The notes: generated by a model not told the origin, from the sequence alone. A stretch of 64,000 nt of DNA from Dyadobacter jejuensis (GCF_003149085.1 NZ_QGDT01000011.1:62001-126000); one strand, 5' to 3'. Positions 27,289 through 36,664 are shown, counted from the first letter of the stretch. A program made the numbers and translations.

Positions 27289-27829
27289 TGTCCAATCGAT
27301 TTTCTCTATTTAGTTTTTGTTGAAGTAAACTTCTGGCTCTTGCATATTGTGACTTGGAGGTTCCCTCCGATATTCCTAGTTTTTCGGCTATTTCATTATG
27401 TTGAAAACCTTCGATAGCATACAAGTTAAAGATGGTGCGACAGCCGGTAGGGAGCTCCTGGACAATTTCTAATAACTGTTGGTGTTGGAAATCGGCCAAG
27501 GTAACATTTCCATCGGCCAGGCCGGCTTCGTATGTCTCCAAGTCGCCGAGCTCCTTCCAATGCTTCTGCTGTCGGAGATGGTTTAGGGCGGTGTTAACCA
27601 CCACCGACCGCATCCAGTATTCTACCGGCGAGTCGCTCCGAAACGATCCTATATGCTCATAAATCTTGATAAAGGCCTCCTGAAGTACATCTTCCGCATC
27701 GATTTTATTCTTAGTATAACGTAAACAAATAGCAAACAACTTCCCTCCAAAAACATCGTAAAGCTGTTTCTGGGCCGTTCGGTCGCGTCGCTTGCAACCT
27801 GCCACTAGTTCTTGTTCATTAAAGGTCAT
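27266..27829 (-). CDS. ECF-subfamily RNA polymerase sigma factor
   Basis: About 187 residues from ATG 27829, where the protein begins MTFNEQELVAGCKRRDRTAQ, typical of the group; the frame also opens upstream to an ATG at 27916, adding 29 unlike residues. Region 2 includes YDVFGGKLFAICLRYTKNK and EDVLQEAFIKIYEHI; region 4 is the helix-turn-helix EIAEKLGISEGTSKSQYARAR. It belongs to the ECF sigma factors abundant in Bacteroidota. It overlaps the downstream anti-sigma-like gene by 23 bases, so the two are translationally coupled. Confidence 0.93.
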   Translation of the reverse strand: MTFNEQELVAGCKRRDRTAQKQLYDVFGGKLFAICLRYTKNKIDAEDVLQEAFIKIYEHIGSFRSDSPVEYWMRSVVVNTALNHLRQQKHWKELGDLETYEAGLADGNVTLADFQHQQLLEIVQELPTGCRTIFNLYAIEGFQHNEIAEKLGISEGTSKSQYARARSLLQQKLNRENRLDNETIRKK

Positions 27830-28110
27830 CCGAAGATTTAAGGGGTGCTTCTTTCGGTTTTTCAATAAGTTATCTTGTCTTACCTCAGGGTCGTCTGTTA
27901 ACGCTAATTCCGACATATTTTCTACCTATCGTTCCATAGCATGACAATATTGGTAATAAATTAGTTGGAATTGTTTGAAAATAAAATCTAATTCGTATCT
28001 ATGTAGGCCAGCCTAAGGCTTCGGAACTATTATCTTTCCGTTAACCTTTTAATAAGAGGCAGTCAGATAAAGCCAGGGTAATTATTGTTTCACCTAACCT
28101 CTATCGTATC

Positions 28111-28407
28111 ATGAGCCAATACATGGTTGAAATTATGCTTCCGGCCGTGATGTCGGAGGAGTTTACTGGTAAAATTCCCGCCCAAAGGAAAAAAATCAAC
28201 GAGATGATGGAACAAGGACTGTTAATGTCCTATGCCTTAGCCGACGATTATTCCAAACTTTGGTGTGTGGTAAAAGGAGAGAGTGAGTTTGAGGTCATGA
28301 CCGTTATTTCGGAGTTTCCGTTGATCGATTTTATGGACCCCAAAATCAGCAAATTAATGTTTAACAACGTGGTAGCACTACGGTTACCCATGTTCTCCTT
28401 AAATTAG
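28111..28407 (+). CDS. Muconolactone-isomerase-like ferredoxin-fold protein
   Basis: A 98-residue protein, MSQYMVEIMLPAVMSEEFTG to RLPMFSLN. Short length, the pattern of two beta-alpha-beta halves (YMVEIMLP, KLWCVVKGESEFEVMTVISEFPL) and the C-terminal strand fit the dimeric alpha/beta barrel/muconolactone isomerase-like family. It is followed by a good terminator. Substrate or role is unknown. Confidence 0.65.
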   Translation: MSQYMVEIMLPAVMSEEFTGKIPAQRKKINEMMEQGLLMSYALADDYSKLWCVVKGESEFEVMTVISEFPLIDFMDPKISKLMFNNVVALRLPMFSLN

Positions 28408-28457
28408 GACCGTGGAGTCCTGTTTAACCCATTTAATTTTTAATTGATTAATCAAAC

Positions 28458-28497
28458 AACCCCGAAACCCTTCATCTCGAATCGTTTCGGGGTTTTT
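28458..28497 (+). terminator. Rho-independent terminator
   Basis: An 11-bp stem (aaccccgaaac with its complement), 15-base loop, then five T, between the small ferredoxin-fold gene and the RNase gene. Only 25 bases remain before the RNase ATG. Confidence 0.9.
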
Positions 28498-28522
28498 CTT
28501 ACCCCTTAAACGACCCAGTCCT

Positions 28523-28951
28523 ATGCACCCGAAAAACACTCCTTCCTTCCTGGTACGCCTACTGTTGGGCCTACTGGTTTTCATGTTCACTTTTTGTCGC
28601 TCCGAGCAGCGCACCGAGCAGGCTAGCCAGCAGGCCAGCAGCACTACCCAGAGCCAAGCCGCTATTGCCCCCACTAACGCGTCCATCCCCCCAAAAGTAC
28701 TGGAAGTGCTGCAGTATGTACGAAACCACGACAAGGCCCCTGACGGCTATGTAGGAGGCCGTCGTTTTGGAAATTTTGAAAAATTGCTGCCGCTAAAAGA
28801 TGCACAAGGACGCCCTATGCAGTACCGCGAATGGGACGTAAACCCCCAAATAAAAGGCAAAAACAGAGGCACTCAACGGCTGGTAACCAGCAAAAACAAC
28901 AGGGCTTGGTACACCTCCGATCATTACGCCTCCTTTACAGAAATAGAATAG
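28523..28951 (+). CDS. Secreted barnase-type guanyl-specific ribonuclease (lipoprotein)
   Basis: A 142-residue protein. The N-terminal hydrophobic segment [13 protein letters not shown] ends in a possible lipobox Cys (FTFC); a Gln/Ala/Thr-rich linker follows, then an N1/T1-family domain: [26 protein letters not shown] (catalytic Glu), and the C-terminal [23 protein letters not shown], where Arg and His match barnase. It should cleave RNA after guanosine, outside the cytoplasm. A barstar-family gene lies 130 bases downstream. I see no promoter between the preceding terminator and its ATG. It could serve nutrition or act as a toxin against neighbours. Confidence 0.88.
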   Translation: MHPKNTPSFLVRLLLGLLVFMFTFCRSEQRTEQASQQASSTTQSQAAIAPTNASIPPKVLEVLQYVRNHDKAPDGYVGGRRFGNFEKLLPLKDAQGRPMQYREWDVNPQIKGKNRGTQRLVTSKNNRAWYTSDHYASFTEIE

Positions 28952-29033
28952 TCTCCAAGGCTGTGCGATCCTCGTTTAATTACTATTTTAGAATTCTTTA
29001 AGGCCTTTGTTAAGAGTTTCAGATTAACCATTT

Positions 29034-29041
29034 TATATTTG
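29034..29041 (+). promoter_or_regulatory. Promoter -7 element of the barstar-like gene (TAtaTTTG)
   Basis: An exact TAnnTTTG match 41 bases before the barstar ATG, with a TTTG at 29006-29009 at somewhat long spacing (24 bases). It suggests that the inhibitor gene is transcribed separately from the RNase gene. Confidence 0.55.
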
Positions 29042-29081
29042 CGATCATTCCATTAATCAAATCTTGAAACCCTTATAGGGC

Positions 29082-29522
29082 ATGAGAAATACCCATTTTT
29101 TATTAACCAAAAATCCTGAAACGGTAAACACCCAGTTCCCTAATGCTTTTGTAGGCCTTTTGGATGGGAAAAAGGCCACCCATACCAAGGCCTTTTTCGA
29201 GGAAATTGCCCAGGCACTAAACTTCCCAGAGGAGAGCGGTACCAACCTCGATGCCTTGGACGAAATGTTAAACGACTTGGGGTGGATCGATCAAGAGCAA
29301 GTCATACTCCTCATTAGCCAGTCCAACGATTGGCTAAGCAACGAAAAGTCGATCGATAAAATCCTTACCATTATCGACATCATGGATGCCACCGCCGAAG
29401 ATTGGAAATGGATGGATGAAGAAGAGGGAGTGGACAAAAAAGAACTGAAGATAATCCTAGAGGACTCCCCCAGGATTAGAGCCCTATTGGAAGAACAAGA
29501 AATACCATTTGGTGAAATATAA
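29082..29522 (+). CDS. Barstar-family ribonuclease inhibitor
   Basis: A 146-residue cytoplasmic protein with no signal peptide. GLLDGKKATHTKAFFEEIAQ followed by ALNFPEESGTNLDALDEMLND is the barstar signature (helix, then FP-x3-G-x-NLDAL). A C-terminal extension (DEEEGVDKKELKIILEDSPR) is longer than in classic barstar. It should bind and block the RNase encoded upstream, protecting the producing cell. It has its own apparent promoter and converges with pnuC. Confidence 0.9.
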   Translation: MRNTHFLLTKNPETVNTQFPNAFVGLLDGKKATHTKAFFEEIAQALNFPEESGTNLDALDEMLNDLGWIDQEQVILLISQSNDWLSNEKSIDKILTIIDIMDATAEDWKWMDEEEGVDKKELKIILEDSPRIRALLEEQEIPFGEI

Positions 29523-29550
29523 TCGGGCAACGGCTCGGTAACACCAACGC

Positions 29551-30177
29551 TTAGTGGCCAGCAGAACTTACCCCTTTGGCTCTGTAGTCTTTCCTCCAGC
29601 TTACGTAGCCCATGAGGGCCAGCACAAGGAAAACAAGATAGAGCAAGGCGGTCAGGTGTAAATCTTTGTGCCAGTACATCACCATATAGCAGGCGTCGGC
29701 GACGATCCAGATCAGCCAGTTTTCCAAATATTTGCGCGCCATCATCCATTGAGCAATGAGGCTAGCGATGGTCAGGGCGGAGTCGACGTAGGAAAGGCTG
29801 GCGTTGGTGTAAGTCCCCAGCAAATAGCCCCAAAGCAAGGTAACGACGACGAAAATCCCTAAAAACACACCATATAGCCCGGGCGGTGTTGTGCTTACAG
29901 AAATACCATCGTGGCTTTTCCCCCCAAACCGCCACATATACCAGCCATAGATGCTTGTAAAGAAATAGTACCCCTGTAAACCCATGTCGGCATAGAGCTG
30001 TACCTGCCAAAAAACCACCGCATATAGCACCGCATTGATAATACCAAAGAACCAACCTAGGACATTCTGACGGGTATTTAAGTACACACAAATGGCACCA
30101 GTAATAAAGCCTAAAATCTCTAGCGGGCTCGTAGGAAATCCGAAAAATACAATGCTTTGGTTCAGCCAATCCATCAT
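29551..30177 (-). CDS. pnuC: PnuC-family nicotinamide riboside transporter
   Basis: A 208-residue inner-membrane protein with about seven helices and the aromatic PnuC motif NVLGWFFGIINAVLYAVVFW and YYFFTSIYGWYMW. The family takes up nicotinamide riboside, or thiamine in some Bacteroidota (PnuT); the latter is usually preceded by a TPP riboswitch, and I see none upstream, which favours nicotinamide riboside. No NAD synthesis genes are adjacent. Confidence 0.88.
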   Translation of the reverse strand: MMDWLNQSIVFFGFPTSPLEILGFITGAICVYLNTRQNVLGWFFGIINAVLYAVVFWQVQLYADMGLQGYYFFTSIYGWYMWRFGGKSHDGISVSTTPPGLYGVFLGIFVVVTLLWGYLLGTYTNASLSYVDSALTIASLIAQWMMARKYLENWLIWIVADACYMVMYWHKDLHLTALLYLVFLVLALMGYVSWRKDYRAKGVSSAGH

Positions 30178-30345
30178 TTAGTTAGCAGTCATTAGGGTGA
30201 TTAGGAGGGCAAAAGAAATTAAAATATTCCGTTTTTGTCCATTTTATATATTAAATTCAAAGCAACATCAGAAGGCCACCCCCTGCCACGCTGCCCTTAT
30301 TTTATCGAAAGAGTTGCACACATTTTGTCCTAACCAGCTATCGCT

Positions 30346-30921
30346 ATGAAAAAATGTTCAATCGCTACCCTCGTTCTAGCAACGTTACTGCTGGCCCCAG
30401 GATGTGGTGGTAGCCGCCCTTTAGGTCATTTTTTGGTAAACCCCGATTCCCCTCCCTACGCTCAAAAAATTCTCACCCCTTTGTATATCGTTTTGCAAAA
30501 AGGAGTGGCCGACGAGTTGACCATAGGGGCTACCTCCGATCAGAAGCTAAGAGTCACCAATTTTCGGATGTCAGTTAAAGATGCCCTTTCAGCCACTTTC
30601 TCCAAAAACTTTCAAACCATCTATTTCGTAGATAGCGTCCCCGAGCGCGAACTTACCCTTATCCTTACCAGCATTCACCCTTCGTGGGAGCAAAACGACC
30701 CAGGCCTTAACCCTAGAGCGCGTTTAAATGCACACTTTTCGGTACAGACCGTCCTACGACTAGACAATGCCCCCATTCAAGCGGCCGACTTACAGGTTAC
30801 CAGTAGGCTCCATACGGATGCCCACGGACTTCCTGAGGTCTTTAAAGACGGGCTACGAGTAAGTTGTGAACGATTGAACGAAAGTATTTTCACTCCTGAA
30901 ATCGTTACGAGGATTCAATAA
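30346..30921 (+). CDS. Lipoprotein of unknown function
   Basis: A 191-residue protein with a clear lipoprotein signal (TLLLAPGCGGS, Cys20). The mature part has no motif I recognise: alternating strands such as LYIVLQKGVADELT, ELTLILTSIHPSW, ARLNAHFSVQTVLRL suggest a beta-rich periplasmic domain. It is divergent from pnuC and followed by a hairpin terminator about 100 bases downstream. Confidence 0.7.
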   Translation: MKKCSIATLVLATLLLAPGCGGSRPLGHFLVNPDSPPYAQKILTPLYIVLQKGVADELTIGATSDQKLRVTNFRMSVKDALSATFSKNFQTIYFVDSVPERELTLILTSIHPSWEQNDPGLNPRARLNAHFSVQTVLRLDNAPIQAADLQVTSRLHTDAHGLPEVFKDGLRVSCERLNESIFTPEIVTRIQ

Positions 30922-31024
30922 GAACAAATACTAGAGCCCCTGCTTAATCTCCTACTTTGTCTCTATCTTTTTTAGCCCTATTTTTGTGGATCGACAGGGT
31001 TTATCGTTTCCCTGATCAGTAATT

Positions 31025-31058
31025 GCCGAACCAGACAAATGCCCTGGTACGGCTTTTT
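31025..31058 (+). terminator. Terminator downstream of the lipoprotein gene
   Basis: Stem gccg-a-accag with ctggt-a-cggc (one mismatch), 9-base loop and five T. It lies between the lipoprotein gene and mfd. Confidence 0.75.
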
Positions 31059-31167
31059 GTGTTTGGAATAGCCAACAGGAAAGTACGACAAACACAGCGT
31101 TATATTAAAGAATAGCTCATTCATTCATATTCCCGACAGGGAACCGATGACATAATAAAGATAACCA

Positions 31168-34100
31168 TTGGAAGTTCAAGACTTACTAAAGCTCTATGCC
31201 GGAGATAGCTATCTGGAGACCATTATTTCCCAGTTGTCGGCCAAAGACCAGGCCGATCCGCATGTACAGATCAAAGGCCTCGTAGGAAGTGCCGACGCCA
31301 TCTTATGCGCCGCCGTGCAGAAGAAACACCCAGGCCCTGCACTCTACATCCTCAACGACCGGGAAGAAGCCGCCTATTTCCAAAACGATTTACAAAATAT
31401 GCTGGGAAAGGCTGAGGTATTGTTCTACCCCACCTCCTACAAAAGGCCTTATCATTATGAAGAGGTAGACAATGCCAACGTATTGATGCGGGGTGAAATC
31501 CTCAATAAGCTCAATGTGCCCAAACCCGGCCCCTTCCAGATCGTCACTTACCCTGAGGCTCTTTCTGAAAAAGTGATCAACAAAAAAAGTTTACAGGCCA
31601 ATACATTTTCGGTGAAGGTAGGAGAAAAACTGGATCCCGCTTTTCTGACCGAATTCCTTAATAGCTATGGGTTCGAAATCACCGATTTCGTTTTTGAAGC
31701 GGGCCAATTTTCCGTCAGGGGAGGTATTTTGGATGTATTCTCATATGCCAATGAGCAGCCCTTCCGCATCGAGCTCTTTGGCGACGAAGTCGACAGCATT
31801 CGTGCCTTCGACCCCGACACCCAACTATCCAGCGATGCCGTCCGACAAATAAATATTGTACCCGATATTCAGCAGAAGCTCGTTAACGAATCACGGGAAT
31901 CGTTTCTTAATTTCGTAGGTACCAAGGCTACCCTCTGGCTAAAAGATGCCGAACTGGTATTGGAAGTAATCGAAAATACCTTTGAAAAAGCCGAAAAAGC
32001 CTTGTTGGAGGTTACTGGTGGCGGGGTACAAATCGTGTCGGACCCTCAAAACCTCTTTGAAACCAGACGCGGATTTCTCAATCAAATCAAGCAATTCAGA
32101 ACGGTAGAGTTTGGCAAGCGGTTTTATTTTAAAACAGCCTCTAAATTCCCCTATACGACCAAGCCCCAACCGTCCTTTAACAAGGACTTCAAAAGGCTCT
32201 TGGACGACCTTAGCGACAACCAATCCAAGGGGTATGTCAACATTATTGCCTCAGAACAACCCAAACAGCTCGATAGGCTCGAAAGAATTTTTGAAGACCT
32301 AGACCCCTTCGTGAAGTTTCAGCCCATGCACGTTTCCTTGCGTGAAGGCTTCTTGGACGAAAACCTCAAGGTAGCTTGCTACACCGACCACCAGATCTTC
32401 GCCCGGTTCTTCAAATACAAGTTAAAAGACAAGTTTAGCAAGTCCAAGGCCATCACCCTGAAGGAACTGAAAACCCTTCAACCCGGCGACTTTGTCACCC
32501 ATGTCGACTATGGTATCGGCCGATTTGCGGGCCTGGAACGTAAGGACGTCAATGGCCAGCAGCAGGAGGCCATTAGGCTAATATACCGCGATAACGACCT
32601 CTTATATGTAAGTGTTCACAATTTGCATAAAATAGCCAAATATACCGGTAAAGAAGGCACCCCGCCCGCCATGAGCAAATTGGGCTCTGGAGACTGGGAG
32701 GCCAAAAAATCGAGGGTTAAGAAACAGCTAAAGGACATAGCCCATGAGTTGATATCCTTATATGCCAAGCGGCGGCAGGCCCCCGGCTTTGCCTATTCCT
32801 TGGACAACTACCTGCAGGCGGAGCTCGAATCCTCGTTTATTTACGAAGATACCCCCGACCAAGCCACCGCTACAGCCAACGTTAAAGAAGACATGGAAAA
32901 AGCACACCCCATGGACCGGCTGGTATGTGGGGACGTGGGTTTTGGGAAAACGGAAATTGCCATTAGGGCCGCCTTTAAGGCGGTATGCGACAGCAAACAG
33001 GTGGCCGTACTAGTGCCCACCACTATTTTGGCCATGCAGCATTACAAAACCTTTAGCGAAAGACTCTCCGACTTCCCTGCCAAAGTGGGGTATATCAACC
33101 GCTTTAAAACCACCAAAGAGATTAAGGCAACCCTAAAAGAGGCCGCAGAAGGGAAAATTGATATCTTGATAGGGACCCATCGAATTCTGAATAAGGATGT
33201 GCATTTCAAAGACCTAGGGCTGCTTATCGTGGATGAGGAGCAAAAATTTGGCGTTAAGGCCAAGGATCGGCTCAAAGAAATGCGCGTCAATGTGGATGTG
33301 CTGACGCTCACAGCTACGCCCATTCCGCGTACCTTGCACTTTTCCTTGATGGGCGCCCGCGACTTGTCGGTGATCGCCACGCCCCCTCCCAACCGCCAGC
33401 CTGTAACCACCGAGGTCCATAGCTTTAGCGAAGAGTTTATCCGCGACGCTATCAGCTTCGAAATCCAGCGGGGCGGACAGGTATTTTTCGTCCATAACCG
33501 GGTAAATGACATCGAATCGATCGCCAACATCATCATGCGCCTGGTACCGGACGTACGCATAGGAGTGGCCCATGGACAAATGGAAGGAGATAAACTGGAG
33601 AAAGTGATGGTGAACTTTATAGAAGGGGAATACGATATTTTGGTCTCTACCAATATCATAGAGTCTGGAATCGATATTCCCAATGCCAATACCATTATCA
33701 TCAATTCGGCGCATATGTTTGGCATGTCCGACTTGCACCAGATGCGGGGCCGGGTGGGGCGGTCTAACCGCAAGGCTTTCTGCTATTTGCTAACGCCGAG
33801 TATCTCTACATTGGCCAGTGAGTCGCGAAAAAGACTCCAAACTTTAGAGGAATTCTCGGACCTCGGCGATGGCTTTAAAGTAGCCATGCGCGATTTGGAT
33901 ATTCGAGGAGCTGGAAATCTGCTCGGAGCCGAACAGAGTGGGTTCGTCAACGACCTCGGCTATGAACTGTACCATAAAATGCTCGATGAAGCGGTGCAAG
34001 AGCTCAAAAACAATGAATTTAAAGATTTATTCGCCACTTCCATGGCCCTGCCGAGCAAACTTATGCCCGACTGCCAGATCGAAACCGACTCCGCCACGCT

Positions 34101-34515
34101 CATCCCCGACGGATATGTAAAGAATATTTCGGAAAGACTTTCGTTGTATACTCGTCTAGACAATATTGAGAGCGAAGAAGAGCTGGCAAAATTCGAAAAA
34201 GAAATATTGGACCGCTTTGGTCCCGTGCCTGTTGAAGTTCAAGATCTGCTCAAGACGGTTCGTCTTCGGTGGGAGGCAGAGAGCCTATACATGGAAAAAC
34301 TGACCCTGAAAAACAATACTTTAAAAGGATACTTCGTTACTTCGCAGAACGATGCCTTCTTTCAGTCGGCCAAGTTTGGCAAGGTGATCGATTATATCAA
34401 GACCTATCCTAAAGTCAGTTCTCTGAAAGATCAGAAGGGTAAGCTGATCCTGATTTGTGAAAACGTCAAAAATATAGAACAAGCCCGGACAATTCTGATG
34501 GAAATGACGAGTTAA
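31168..34515 (+). CDS. mfd: Transcription-repair coupling factor Mfd
   Basis: A 1115-residue ATPase that removes RNA polymerase stalled at DNA lesions and recruits UvrA. N-terminal UvrB-like domain (about 1-330); CarD-like RNA polymerase interaction domain (LQPGDFVTHVDYGIGRFAGL, about residue 431); superfamily 2 helicase core with Walker A CGDVGFGKTEIA, DEEQKFG, LTATPIPRTLH and motif VI QMRGRVGRS; C-terminal TRCF domain. The start must be TTG 31168: an in-frame TAA lies one codon upstream and no ATG comes before residue 80. Length is normal. Confidence 0.97.
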   Translation: MEVQDLLKLYAGDSYLETIISQLSAKDQADPHVQIKGLVGSADAILCAAVQKKHPGPALYILNDREEAAYFQNDLQNMLGKAEVLFYPTSYKRPYHYEEVDNANVLMRGEILNKLNVPKPGPFQIVTYPEALSEKVINKKSLQANTFSVKVGEKLDPAFLTEFLNSYGFEITDFVFEAGQFSVRGGILDVFSYANEQPFRIELFGDEVDSIRAFDPDTQLSSDAVRQINIVPDIQQKLVNESRESFLNFVGTKATLWLKDAELVLEVIENTFEKAEKALLEVTGGGVQIVSDPQNLFETRRGFLNQIKQFRTVEFGKRFYFKTASKFPYTTKPQPSFNKDFKRLLDDLSDNQSKGYVNIIASEQPKQLDRLERIFEDLDPFVKFQPMHVSLREGFLDENLKVACYTDHQIFARFFKYKLKDKFSKSKAITLKELKTLQPGDFVTHVDYGIGRFAGLERKDVNGQQQEAIRLIYRDNDLLYVSVHNLHKIAKYTGKEGTPPAMSKLGSGDWEAKKSRVKKQLKDIAHELISLYAKRRQAPGFAYSLDNYLQAELESSFIYEDTPDQATATANVKEDMEKAHPMDRLVCGDVGFGKTEIAIRAAFKAVCDSKQVAVLVPTTILAMQHYKTFSERLSDFPAKVGYINRFKTTKEIKATLKEAAEGKIDILIGTHRILNKDVHFKDLGLLIVDEEQKFGVKAKDRLKEMRVNVDVLTLTATPIPRTLHFSLMGARDLSVIATPPPNRQPVTTEVHSFSEEFIRDAISFEIQRGGQVFFVHNRVNDIESIANIIMRLVPDVRIGVAHGQMEGDKLEKVMVNFIEGEYDILVSTNIIESGIDIPNANTIIINSAHMFGMSDLHQMRGRVGRSNRKAFCYLLTPSISTLASESRKRLQTLEEFSDLGDGFKVAMRDLDIRGAGNLLGAEQSGFVNDLGYELYHKMLDEAVQELKNNEFKDLFATSMALPSKLMPDCQIETDSATLIPDGYVKNISERLSLYTRLDNIESEEELAKFEKEILDRFGPVPVEVQDLLKTVRLRWEAESLYMEKLTLKNNTLKGYFVTSQNDAFFQSAKFGKVIDYIKTYPKVSSLKDQKGKLILICENVKNIEQARTILMEMTS

Positions 34516-34551
34516 TCTGGGATTGTAAGAAATTATTTGCAATTGATTTCA

Positions 34552-34559
34552 TACATTTG
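34552..34559 (+). promoter_or_regulatory. Promoter -7 element before gldJ (TAcaTTTG)
   Basis: An exact TAnnTTTG match between mfd and gldJ, 66 bases before the chosen ATG; the -33 element is not clear. Confidence 0.45.
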
Positions 34560-34617
34560 CCATTTGACATACTATATAATTAAGAAACACTTAAGTCACT
34601 TTAAAGCAATGATTTGC

Positions 34618-35868
34618 ATGCAAAAGATGGGTATCCGGTCAATCACGCTGATTCTGATTGTGTTATTAGCGGCTACTTCTTGTAGTAAAAATAAAAAGCC
34701 AACCAGCTTAAAGCCCGGTAAAACGAGCTCTAAAACCGGCTTGGCCTATAACGGCAAAGATGGATTTCAGGTAAAGCAATATAAAGCTTTGCCCGCAGGT
34801 CCCGACTTGGTGTATATAGAAGGAGGACGCTTTACAATGGGCTCCTTGGAAGAGGATGTGATGATGCGTCGCGACAATCCGAAACGTACCGTCAGTATTC
34901 AGTCCTTTTATATGGACCAAACCGAGGTAGCCAACGTCCATTATTTGGAATATCTTAACGCCGTTCAACGCGACTCCTCCGAGGAATATTATAGCAGGGC
35001 GCTGCCAGACACCAACGTCTGGTTCAACGAACTTTCTTTTAACGACTCTTACGTGACCATGTATCTGCGCCATCCAGGCTTCCGGTTGTATCCGGTAGTA
35101 GGGGTTTCATGGGTACAGGCCAACGACTATTGTAACTGGAGAACGGCTGCCGTTCAGATGGCCAATAATTCGATGGGACAAAGCGCTGGAAAGAAAAAAG
35201 GAATCTCTTTTGGCAAAAAGAAGAAGGCTGAAGCTCAAGCAGAGGTGGCCTCTGCCGAAATGGCGCCAGCACAAACCATCGAAAGTGGCTATGTGATGCC
35301 TCCTTACCGCCTACCTACAGAGGCTGAGTTCGAATATGCCGCTATGGGGATGATAGGAACTCAATATTCGGACGAAAACCAATCCAATTCACGGATTTAT
35401 CCTTGGGATGGCTCTACCATGCGTCAGCCAAGAGGCCGTAAGCAAGGTACTATGTTGGCCAACTTTAAGCGGGGCCCTGGTGACTATGCCGGTATTGCTG
35501 GGAAGTCTAACGACGGAGCCATTATTACCCAAGAGATACGCTCCTACCCTGCCAACGACAATGGCCTTTACGACATGGCTGGTAATGTAAGCGAGTGGGT
35601 ATACGACGTGTACCGCCCCTTGTCCAACAGCGACGTCAACGACTTGAACTCCTTCCGTAGAGATGGATACCAAGATCAGGCAAAAAATTACGATACCAAA
35701 AACAACAACTCCTTAGTAGACGATAAGCTAAGAGTATACAAAGGTGGCTCATGGGCCGACGTAGCCTACTGGCTGTCGCCAGGAACGCGCCGGTATATGG
35801 ATCAAGACTCAGCTACTGCTATGGTAGGCTTCCGTTGTGCGATGATCGCCACAGGAAGTCGCAAGTAA
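34618..35868 (+). CDS. gldJ: Gliding motility lipoprotein GldJ
   Basis: About 416 residues. Start set at ATG 34618 (an in-frame ATG 34609 is as likely) since a lipoprotein signal follows (LILIVLLAATSC). The SUMF1-type domain contains GPDLVYIEGGRFTMGSLEED, MDQTEVANVHYLEYL, RALPDTNVWFNELS, RHPGF, YPVVGVSW and the end VYKGGSWADVAYWLSPGTRR with GFRCAM. The ALPD-x-VW segment and the C-terminal block distinguish GldJ from GldK and from formylglycine-generating enzymes. GldJ stabilises the T9SS/gliding machinery with GldK and is required for gliding and secretion in Flavobacterium. A Lys/Ala-rich insert near 195-225 looks like a spacer. Confidence 0.9.
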   Translation: MQKMGIRSITLILIVLLAATSCSKNKKPTSLKPGKTSSKTGLAYNGKDGFQVKQYKALPAGPDLVYIEGGRFTMGSLEEDVMMRRDNPKRTVSIQSFYMDQTEVANVHYLEYLNAVQRDSSEEYYSRALPDTNVWFNELSFNDSYVTMYLRHPGFRLYPVVGVSWVQANDYCNWRTAAVQMANNSMGQSAGKKKGISFGKKKKAEAQAEVASAEMAPAQTIESGYVMPPYRLPTEAEFEYAAMGMIGTQYSDENQSNSRIYPWDGSTMRQPRGRKQGTMLANFKRGPGDYAGIAGKSNDGAIITQEIRSYPANDNGLYDMAGNVSEWVYDVYRPLSNSDVNDLNSFRRDGYQDQAKNYDTKNNNSLVDDKLRVYKGGSWADVAYWLSPGTRRYMDQDSATAMVGFRCAMIATGSRK

Positions 35869-35886
35869 GTCTTAATAGGTTGTTAG

Positions 35887-35922
35887 TAAAAAGGGCGATT
35901 CCGGACGGAGTCGCCCTTTTTA
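35887..35922. terminator. Bidirectional terminator between gldJ and comF
   Basis: A 12-bp stem taaaaagggcga with its complement and a 12-base loop, A/T-flanked on both sides, between convergent genes. Confidence 0.88.
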
Positions 35923-35930
35923 CTGTAGCA

Positions 35931-36623
35931 TTAATGCTGCGCCAAAGCCAGGGTTCGGATATGGATGACCTTGGCCCCAGCCGATACCAATACCTCCACA
36001 CAAGCTTCGAGGGTCGCTCCGGTGGTCAGCACGTCGTCCACCAGCATCAATTCTTCAAAATCGAGCCTTTTAGCCACTTCGAATACGCCCCGGACATTCT
36101 CCCTGCGGGCCCACTTATCTTTTCCAGTTTGCGTTTCGGTATACTTGGTCCTTTTCAAAAGCCCCCCCGACCAAGGAATACCGGTGGCGAGGGAAATGCC
36201 TTCCGCTAATAAATCGCTCTGATTATAACCCCTACGCCTTCGTTTTCTATCATGCAACGGAACACTTACGATCAGCTGCACCGAAGGGAAGTTCTCTTGG
36301 GCGCTCATTTCATGGCCAAACCACCGCCCTACTTCAAGGCCTAAGTCACGAGCACCACGGTATTTCAATGCATGCAACAGTCTTTGCACCTTCCCTCTCT
36401 TGGCAAATAACAAAAATGCTTGAACACTCCCCACCGCAGGAAGATGTACAAACCTGTTGGCAGCTTGGTCGGCATATAGGCTATCGGGCCCCACCCTCGG
36501 TAGGCTCACCCGGCAACTGGTACAGAGAAGCTGCTCGTTACCTACCAAATCGGTATCACAAGCCTCACAGCAGCGGGGGAAAAGTAAATCGACAAAATCG
36601 GACCAAATAACTTGCCATTTCAT
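35931..36623 (-). CDS. comF: ComF/GntX-family phosphoribosyltransferase-like protein
   Basis: A 230-residue protein with an N-terminal four-Cys zinc motif (RCCEACDTD ... LLCTSC), then a phosphoribosyltransferase fold with the PRPP loop MLVDDVLTTGATLEAC, and RKRRRRGYNQSDLLAEG before it. ComF homologues take part in DNA uptake during transformation in Gram-positive bacteria and Haemophilus; with the ComM homologue at 3.9 kb it may hint at DNA uptake, but both occur in non-competent species. Confidence 0.88.
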   Translation of the reverse strand: MKWQVIWSDFVDLLFPRCCEACDTDLVGNEQLLCTSCRVSLPRVGPDSLYADQAANRFVHLPAVGSVQAFLLFAKRGKVQRLLHALKYRGARDLGLEVGRWFGHEMSAQENFPSVQLIVSVPLHDRKRRRRGYNQSDLLAEGISLATGIPWSGGLLKRTKYTETQTGKDKWARRENVRGVFEVAKRLDFEELMLVDDVLTTGATLEACVEVLVSAGAKVIHIRTLALAQH

Positions 36624-36664
36624 AATTTAACGCTTTATATTGGTGCTAATATAATTTCGCTCAA

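Noticed and set aside
30178..30345. Riboswitch controlling pnuC
   Set aside because: No known riboswitch core is visible in the pnuC upstream region on the minus strand.
33042..33773. 243-codon frame on the minus strand within mfd
   Set aside because: Antisense to the conserved helicase core; composition is Ser/Thr/Ile-rich as expected from the complement.
34618..35868. Formylglycine-generating enzyme for the sulfatase
   Set aside because: The SUMF1-type fold is shared, but the lipoprotein signal and the GldJ-specific segments identify it as GldJ.
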